Shown here: positions 5,962-10,088 of the stretch, one piece after another
How positions within the stretch are numbered: the stretch's first letter is position 1
How the letters are laid out: each line of letters opens with the position of its first letter
From: Hydrogenophilales bacterium RIFOXYD1_FULL_62_11
Lineage (GTDB): Bacteria; Pseudomonadota; Gammaproteobacteria; Burkholderiales; Thiobacillaceae
Length of the DNA: 10,088 nucleotides
Assembly (NCBI GenBank): GCA_001802655.1
Contig: MGZO01000077.1
Span: forward strand, 10,893-20,980
Direction of reading: 5' to 3'
The notes under the pieces: generated by a model
Databases searched by the model: none
Told to the model about the DNA's origin: nothing
Seen by the model: only the letters and a program-made list of their open reading frames with translations
Made by a program: the position numbers and the translations under genes

Positions 5962-6583
5962 TCAACGGGTCAGAGAATAAGGCAAACCCAGCAGTGCGCA
6001 TACGCCTATTACCTTCATGATGTCGGCCTTGTATTTCCACAGCGCGACAAACGCGGCGACGGCGACGATGACGGGACATCCGTCGACGCCACCAGAAAAC
6101 GGGGCCACTGCCATACCTTGCGGCCAGAAGGTGTGTCAGGCAAAGAACACCGCCAGACCTGGCTGCCGATGCGCCACGCCGCGAACAGCACGATGGCCCC
6201 CACCGCAGGCTTGATGCCGTAGAAGATGCCCTGTACCCAGGGCAGATCTCCATACGCGAGATAGAGGCAGACGAGCAGCGGCAGCAGAAAGGACGGCAGA
6301 AAGAACAGGACGCCGGCGATCACGCCGCCCTTTACCCCGTGTATCAGCCAGTTGATGTAGATCGCCAGCTGGGTGGCCTTGGGGCCGGGCAGCAGCATGC
6401 AATAGTTGAGCGCGTGCAGATAGCGTTGTTCGGAAATCCAGCGGCGTTTCTCCACCAGTTCCTGATGCATCATCGCAATCTGTCCAGCGGGGCCGCCAAA
6501 GCTGATGAAGCCAAGCTTGAGCCAGTATTTGCGGATTCGCCCAGGGTGACGGGCGTGGGGGGCTGGGCGGATACAGGGTCCAC
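5962..6583 (-). pseudogene. chrA: chrA (chromate transporter, CHR domain), frameshifted
   Basis: ChrA expels chromate across the inner membrane. The CHR signature is unmistakable in three successive frames. From a GTG at 6583 (GGAAAA upstream) the frame reads DPVSAQPPTPVTLGE. Near 6536-6541 it shifts to YWLKLGFISFGGPAGQIAMM, then NYCMLLPGPKATQLAIYINW, membrane helices and IKPAVGAIVLFAAWRIGSQ. Between about 6160 and 6072 the sequence degrades and shifts again, to PVIVAVAAFVALWKYKADIM and KVIGVCALLGL, ending at the TGA at 5962-5964. Two frameshifts break a domain otherwise of normal length, and the conserved PGPEA is PGPKA. No second CHR domain is seen. Sequencing errors could mimic this, but one shift looks like a 7-nt loss inside a DVP(F)PVIV motif. 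Confidence 0.75.
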
Positions 6584-6790
6584 GAGACTTTTCCAAGTTG
6601 ATGGATAACGCCAGACTTGGAGGGGCACTGTCTTGTGGAAACCACGCGGCTTAGGGTGCGGCTCCCGGATGCCGGGGGGGCGGGCGCTCCGACCGGCGGA
6701 CGGTAAGTGAGTACTTGTGGCCGTGTCCAGAAAACGGTCATCAAGTCCCTGTCCGCGTGAAACGCACCCCGCCAGCAGGGTGGCGCGATC
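6584..6790. other. Intergenic stretch without a recognisable gene
   Basis: About 207 nt between the chrA relic and the sigma-54 activator. Open frames here are short and resemble nothing I recognise. The possible hairpin after the activator (GC-rich, about 6764-6783) has no T-run and is not called as a terminator. No promoter for the chrA-rhodanese pair stands out. Confidence 0.4.
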
Positions 6791-8152
6791 CTAAACCGCC
6801 TGATCCAGGCGGCCTTCCGTGGCCATCCCCGCCGAGCGTTCCAGCACCCGATACAGGGTGGCGCGCGAAATGCCCAATTGCCGGGCCGCCGCAGACATGT
6901 TGTTCTGATTGCGCCGCAAGGCGCAGCGTATGGCCTGGAATTCGGCCTGCGCCCGGGCTTGATCCAGTGTCATGCTGCCGGCATCCGCCACGCGTTTTTC
7001 CAGTCCCAGGTCTTCGGGTTTCAGCAGCGGGTTTTCGCTCATGATGACCGCCCTGCGCACGCGGTTGATCAATTCGCGCACATTTCCCGGCCAGGCGTAA
7101 TGGTTCATGACACGCAAGGCCTGCTGGCTGAAGCCGCGCGTGCTGCCCTGCGCAGAAGCAGCGAACGCGTGAAAATAATGCTGGGCCAGCAAGGGCACAT
7201 CGCCATCGCGTTCGCGCAGGGGCGGGGAGTGGAGCTTGAGCACATTGAGCCGATAGTAGAGGTCTTCACGAAAACGGCCCTGTTTCACGGCCTGTTCAAG
7301 ATTCACATGGCTTGCCGCGACCACCCTGATGTCGAGCTGGATTTCCTGGTGGGATCCGAGACGTTCGATGGATCGATTCTGCAATACGCGCAGCAGGTTG
7401 ACCTGGAGCTCGAGCGGCAAGTCGCCGATTTCGTCAAGGAAAATCGTGCCGCCGACCGCAGCTTCGAGCCGGCCGATCTTGCGCTGCTGCGCGCCGGTGA
7501 ACGCGCCTTTTTCGTGGCCGAACAGTTCGGACTGGATCAGGTTGGCCGGCAAGGCCGCGCAGTTGACCGCCACAAAGGGCGCATTCGCGCGTGATGAGAC
7601 CTGATGGATCGCGTGCGCCACCAATTCCTTGCCGGTTCCGCTTTCGCCATCGATCAACACGGGCGCATCCACGCTTCGAGTTTTGTCGATCATGGCGTAC
7701 AGATCGCGCATCACCTTGCTCGTCCCGATCATGCCGTACTGACCCTGCGCGTCGACGGGAAGCTCGGCCGGCACCGTCAGCCTGGCCTTGCCATGGGCAT
7801 GCCCCAGGCTTGCCAGCAGACGCGACGCGTCGACAGGAAGCGTATGAAAGTCATGGAATCCAAGCTTGAGCAGCCGGCACAGAGACGGGTTCGACAGCAT
7901 GACCGGCGTCACCAGCGCGATCCATTCCATCCCGTGACTGTTCGCCGTCAGTGCTTCGACCTTGTCAAACCCGCTCGCGTTGCCCTCGGACAGATCTATC
8001 AGCCCGACATGTATCCCGCGGTCGGCTCCCAGCGATTTTGCAATTTCATATTCCACGGTTTGCAAGGGTTGCCAGTCCGACGCACTCAGCAGTTCCTGCA
8101 TCTGGGAAAACAAGCTGCTTTTTGCCAGCAGCACCACCTGACGCTTGATCAC
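6791..8152 (-). CDS. Sigma-54-dependent activator, VpsR-like, with degenerate receiver domain
   Basis: 453 residues from the GTG at 8152, preferred because GGAGG lies 8 nt before it; an ATG at 8167 adds five residues. Order: receiver-like domain (about 4-110), AAA+ sigma-54 interaction domain (about 135-365), C-terminal Fis-type HTH (MSAAARQLGISRATLYRVLE, about 419-438). The AAA+ core has Walker A GESGTGKE (169-176), GAFTGA for sigma-54 contact (216-221), Walker B TIFLDEIGDLP (236-246) and the arginine-finger region FREDLYYR (about 294-301), so ATPase and activation functions look intact. The receiver lacks the acidic pair after strand 1 (VVLLAKSS) and the strand-5 Lys (TLPVDASRLL), so normal phosphorylation is doubtful. 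This resembles VpsR, a c-di-GMP-responsive matrix regulator. A sigma-54 promoter precedes the divergent secreted-protein gene, its likely target. Confidence 0.9.
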   Translation of the reverse strand: MIKRQVVLLAKSSLFSQMQELLSASDWQPLQTVEYEIAKSLGADRGIHVGLIDLSEGNASGFDKVEALTANSHGMEWIALVTPVMLSNPSLCRLLKLGFHDFHTLPVDASRLLASLGHAHGKARLTVPAELPVDAQGQYGMIGTSKVMRDLYAMIDKTRSVDAPVLIDGESGTGKELVAHAIHQVSSRANAPFVAVNCAALPANLIQSELFGHEKGAFTGAQQRKIGRLEAAVGGTIFLDEIGDLPLELQVNLLRVLQNRSIERLGSHQEIQLDIRVVAASHVNLEQAVKQGRFREDLYYRLNVLKLHSPPLRERDGDVPLLAQHYFHAFAASAQGSTRGFSQQALRVMNHYAWPGNVRELINRVRRAVIMSENPLLKPEDLGLEKRVADAGSMTLDQARAQAEFQAIRCALRRNQNNMSAAARQLGISRATLYRVLERSAGMATEGRLDQAV

Positions 8153-8593
8153 AATCGAATCCTCCATTGGATGAGCTGGATCCGGGTGCGAGCGATCACG
8201 GTCGCATCGACACCAACCTTCATCCTGTCCGCAGTAAATGGACAAATAGCTTGATGCAAAAGCCTTTATTTATGAAACAACCGGTGATCAACCCGGGCAT
8301 CCGGATTGACGAAGCGGGAGATGGCTTTTTTGAATGCGGCGCTACCGTCCTGACGCGCTACTGCACGCCATCGGGTTGAAATAAAGTCGAAACACTTCGC
8401 TGGTTTTTTTACCGGGTCGGCCGGGCTGGCTGTGTCTGTGCGGACTGTTTTTCCGGCAGACACCAAGCCATCGCGCGATCCGGCTCCCTGTTCCTTTCTC
8501 GACTGGCCCATTTCATGTGCCTCTTGGGAAAAGACCATGCCAGACGCTAAGTCCAAATTAGATACACCTGCAAAAAAGTAAAGTCATTAAGCC

Positions 8594-8628
8594 CAAGCAA
8601 TTGTTTTTATTTGACAAATTATTGCTTG
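8594..8628. promoter_or_regulatory. Dyad symmetry, possible activator binding site (distal)
   Basis: A perfect 8-bp inverted repeat CAAGCAAT / ATTGCTTG is separated by 19 nt, with further pairing TTT/AAA inside. It is centred about 133 bp upstream of the -24 element of the sigma-54 promoter, within the usual range for enhancer sites. There is no T-run, so it does not look like a terminator. Assignment as an enhancer site is inference. Confidence 0.4.
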
Positions 8629-8644
8629 CTGAAGCGTGGTCTGT

Positions 8645-8674
8645 TGCGGGTGTTTCGCATTTGAAACAACCGCA
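8645..8674. promoter_or_regulatory. Dyad symmetry, possible activator binding site (proximal)
   Basis: TGCGGGTGTTTC and GAAACAACCGCA form a 12-bp inverted repeat with 11 matches around a 6-nt centre. It is centred about 85 bp upstream of the -24 element and is the strongest dyad in the region. Fis-type HTH activators bind such dyads as dimers; which protein binds here is unproven. Confidence 0.5.
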
Positions 8675-8741
8675 GGATCGCTAGCGCGGGTTTAACGCCT
8701 ACAAGGCAAATAAAATCGTTAGTTTTCATGGAGTTGCTTTT

Positions 8742-8758
8742 TTGGCATGACTGTTGCA
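8742..8758 (+). promoter_or_regulatory. Sigma-54 (-24/-12) promoter
   Basis: TTGGCATGACTGTTGCA contains the diagnostic GG (8744-8745) and GC (8756-8757) ten bases apart, and matches TGGCAyr-N4-TTGCA almost completely. Transcription should start near 8769, giving a leader of about 70 nt before the ATG at 8839. The divergent gene encodes a sigma-54 activator with intact GAFTGA, which supports the call. Confidence 0.85.
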
Positions 8759-8838
8759 GAGGGCTTTCACGGGCGGGTTTTCTCCGCTCCTGACATCTCG
8801 TTTTTTTCGTCGTCAAGCACACTTCAAGGAGAGGCAGA

Positions 8839-10088
8839 ATGAACAAAACCCTTTTATCCACGGCCATTGCGATGGCACTTGGGGTCTCAGCCCAAGCCTG
8901 GGCCAACCCCACCAACACCAACAATGCGGACTCGAATGACGCGATTTCGCAGAGCGCATCCGCGACTTCAGATCAGAGTGCGCAAACGGGTGCGGCAGCG
9001 AATGAGTATTCAACGGCGTATATCGACAACAGCGACAACAGTAGCAACGACAACAGTACCAACGATGACAGCGACAACAGTACCAACGACGATAGCGACA
9101 ACAGCACCAATGACGACAGCGACAACAGTGTCCATACCGATCAGAGCGGCACTGGAGCCATGGCCAGCGGTTCATCAACAGCAACCCAGACCAACGACTC
9201 CAATAACGCCACGGTGACGGCGACAACCAACCTGACCGGTGCTGTTCACGACAACAACGTATATGACATCGGCAACGAAGCCGCAGGCGGTGGGACAGCC
9301 GGCAATGGCGGCGATGGTGGCGATGGTGGTAATTCCACTCAATCCCCTACAACTGGCAGTGCCTCTGGTGGTAACGGCGGCAATGGGGCTGCGGGCAATG
9401 GCGGCGCTGCCAGTGCAACGGGTGGCAACTCAACGGCCGGCAATGGCGACAGTGGCGGGAGTGGCAGCTATAGCGGTTCAGCTACCGGGGCTAACGGTGG
9501 TGATGGCGCCTCGGGAAGTGGTGGCTACGGCGGTGATTCCGGCCCCGTCACGGGCGGCAGCGGCAGTGGGGGTTATGCCGTGGGCGGTAACGGCGGTAAT
9601 GGCGGTGAAGGGATGGCCTCAACCGGCGAAGCCAGCGGGGGCGATGGAAACGGCGGCAGCGGCGGCTATGGCGGCTATGGCGGCAGCGGCACGGGCGGAG
9701 AGAGTACTGACTCCGCCTCCAGCGGCGCAACCGCCACTGGATCGGGTGGATCCAGCAGCGATTCGGCCTCGACGGGCGATGGTGGCGCAGGCACGGGCGG
9801 AGGGAGCACAGGCTCCGCCTCCAGCGGCGCAACCGGTACCGGATCGGGCGGAACCAGCACCGACTCCGCCTCCAGCGGTGCAGGTGGCACTGGCACGGGC
9901 GGAGAGAGCACTGACTCCGCCTCCAGCGGTGCAACCGGCACTGGCACGGGCGGGTCCAGCACCGACACGGCATCAAGCTCTGGCGGTAACGCCACAGGCG
10001 GAGACGGGGGCGACCCAAGCGGCACAGGTGGCGATGCTACGGGCGGGCTAGGCGGCACAGCATCTGCTGGCACCAGCACGGCGGGGGC
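8839..10088 (+). CDS. Secreted Gly/Ser/Asp-rich repeat protein, incomplete at the 3' end
   Basis: Open from the ATG at 8839 to the window edge, 416 codons without a stop. AAGGAG (8826-8831) lies 7 nt before the start. Residues 1-22 (MNKTLLSTAIAMALGVSAQAWA) are a standard Sec signal peptide. The mature part runs: an Asn/Ser/Asp-rich segment (23-62), an acidic repeat of the unit DNSTNDDS (about 63-98), a Thr/Asn-rich segment ending HDNNVYDIGNEA (99-152), a Gly-rich stretch with NGGDGG and GGYGG motifs (153-283), six tandem 17-residue repeats (284-385), then more Gly-rich sequence. After Lys3 there is no Lys or Arg, there is no Cys anywhere, and aromatic residues are rare. I do not recognise the family. 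Composition, export signal and the sigma-54 promoter suggest an extracellular matrix, sheath or biofilm protein. Confidence 0.85.
   Translation, partial: MNKTLLSTAIAMALGVSAQAWANPTNTNNADSNDAISQSASATSDQSAQTGAAANEYSTAYIDNSDNSSNDNSTNDDSDNSTNDDSDNSTNDDSDNSVHTDQSGTGAMASGSSTATQTNDSNNATVTATTNLTGAVHDNNVYDIGNEAAGGGTAGNGGDGGDGGNSTQSPTTGSASGGNGGNGAAGNGGAASATGGNSTAGNGDSGGSGSYSGSATGANGGDGASGSGGYGGDSGPVTGGSGSGGYAVGGNGGNGGEGMASTGEASGGDGNGGSGGYGGYGGSGTGGESTDSASSGATATGSGGSSSDSASTGDGGAGTGGGSTGSASSGATGTGSGGTSTDSASSGAGGTGTGGESTDSASSGATGTGTGGSSTDTASSSGGNATGGDGGDPSGTGGDATGGLGGTASAGTSTAG
9025..9132 (+). repeat. Tandem 24-nt acidic repeats (DNSTNDDS)
   Basis: Three consecutive units encode exactly DNSTNDDS (9049-9120), flanked by degenerate copies (DNSDNSSN before, DNSV after). 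The units differ only at synonymous third positions such as AGT/AGC and GAT/GAC, so the peptide is conserved better than the DNA. Asp/Asn/Ser spacing of this kind could bind divalent cations; that is a guess. Confidence 0.85.
9688..9993 (+). repeat. Six tandem 51-nt repeats encoding a 17-residue unit
   Basis: Six contiguous in-frame copies with consensus GTGGESTDSASSGATGT fill 306 nt with no insertions. Odd and even copies differ slightly (GTGGES versus GSGGSS/GSGGTS starts), hinting at an ancestral 34-residue doublet. Strongly conserved positions are the leading G-x-GG and the S-x-x-A-S core. The array may continue in altered form beyond the window. Confidence 0.85.

Larger units (their letters stand above)
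8168..8741. other. Long divergent intergenic regulatory region
   Basis: Between the activator and the sigma-54 promoter lie about 570 nt, clearly more AT-rich from about 8540 onward than the flanking genes. It holds two dyad-symmetric sequences (annotated separately) and an 11-base direct repeat TGAAACAACCG at 8273-8283 and 8662-8672, the second copy forming part of a dyad. Open frames exist (for example 8272-8379 plus, 8354-8581 plus without a normal start, 8266-8556 minus), but none has a good start with ribosome binding site or a recognisable product. No convincing promoter for the activator was found. Confidence 0.5.

Noticed and set aside
8266..8556. 96-codon minus-strand ORF upstream of the activator
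   Set aside because: No ribosome binding site, no family resemblance, and it overlaps other equally weak frames in a regulatory region.
9239..10051. Long plus-strand ORF in another frame over the repeat gene (Ala/Pro/Met-rich translation)
   Set aside because: It is a shadow of the repetitive GC-rich sequence. The frame from 8839 has the ribosome binding site and signal peptide, and its repeat copies are conserved with synonymous changes.
9548..10079. Antisense ORFs rich in Pro/Val or Arg/Cys
   Set aside because: They are produced by the complement of Gly/Ser repeat codons. No start signals or recognisable product.

Overview
The window looks like a chromosome segment of a GC-rich betaproteobacterium, probably of the sulfur- or iron-oxidising Nitrosomonadales type (Thiobacillus/Sulfuricella/Gallionella-like). 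This is inferred from the gene mix: a purN-DUF3108-DUF3108 cluster, a purE-purK-DUF192 cluster, a DsrC/TusE-family protein, a bacterioferritin with its ferredoxin, a ChrA relic with a rhodanese, and a VpsR-like sigma-54 activator. No rRNA, tRNA, CRISPR array or insertion sequence was seen.

Layout. 1-1947 (+): the 3' end of purN, then two related DUF3108 envelope proteins (one exported, one anchored by an N-terminal membrane segment). 1969-4031 (-): purE, purK and a secreted DUF192 protein, each overlapping the next by 11 nt. 4087-4540 (-): a single-cysteine DsrC/TusE-like protein with its own terminator, a good sigma-70 promoter and an overlapping IscR-type operator candidate. 4563-5531 (-): bacterioferritin and Bfd, with a Fur-box-like sequence in the bfd promoter. 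5567-6583 (-): an intact single-domain rhodanese directly downstream of a frameshifted chrA chromate-transporter relic.

6791-10088 is the most interesting part. A sigma-54 activator with a degenerate receiver domain (-) faces, across about 690 nt, a long secreted Gly/Ser/Asp-rich repeat protein (+). That protein starts at 8839 and stays open to the window edge, at least 416 codons. Upstream of it are a textbook -24/-12 promoter (8742-8758) and two dyad-symmetric sequences 70-160 bp further upstream, where enhancer sites for such an activator would sit. After residue 3 the visible protein has no Lys or Arg, and it has no Cys. It carries an 8-residue acidic repeat and six tandem 17-residue repeats. 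I read this as a regulated extracellular-matrix, sheath or biofilm protein module. This is inference; I cannot assign the repeat protein to a named family.

Together, the window holds purine biosynthesis (PurN, PurE, PurK), iron storage and release (Bfr, Bfd) under probable Fur control, sulfur-transfer proteins (DsrC/TusE-like, rhodanese), and a cell-surface module under probable sigma-54 control.
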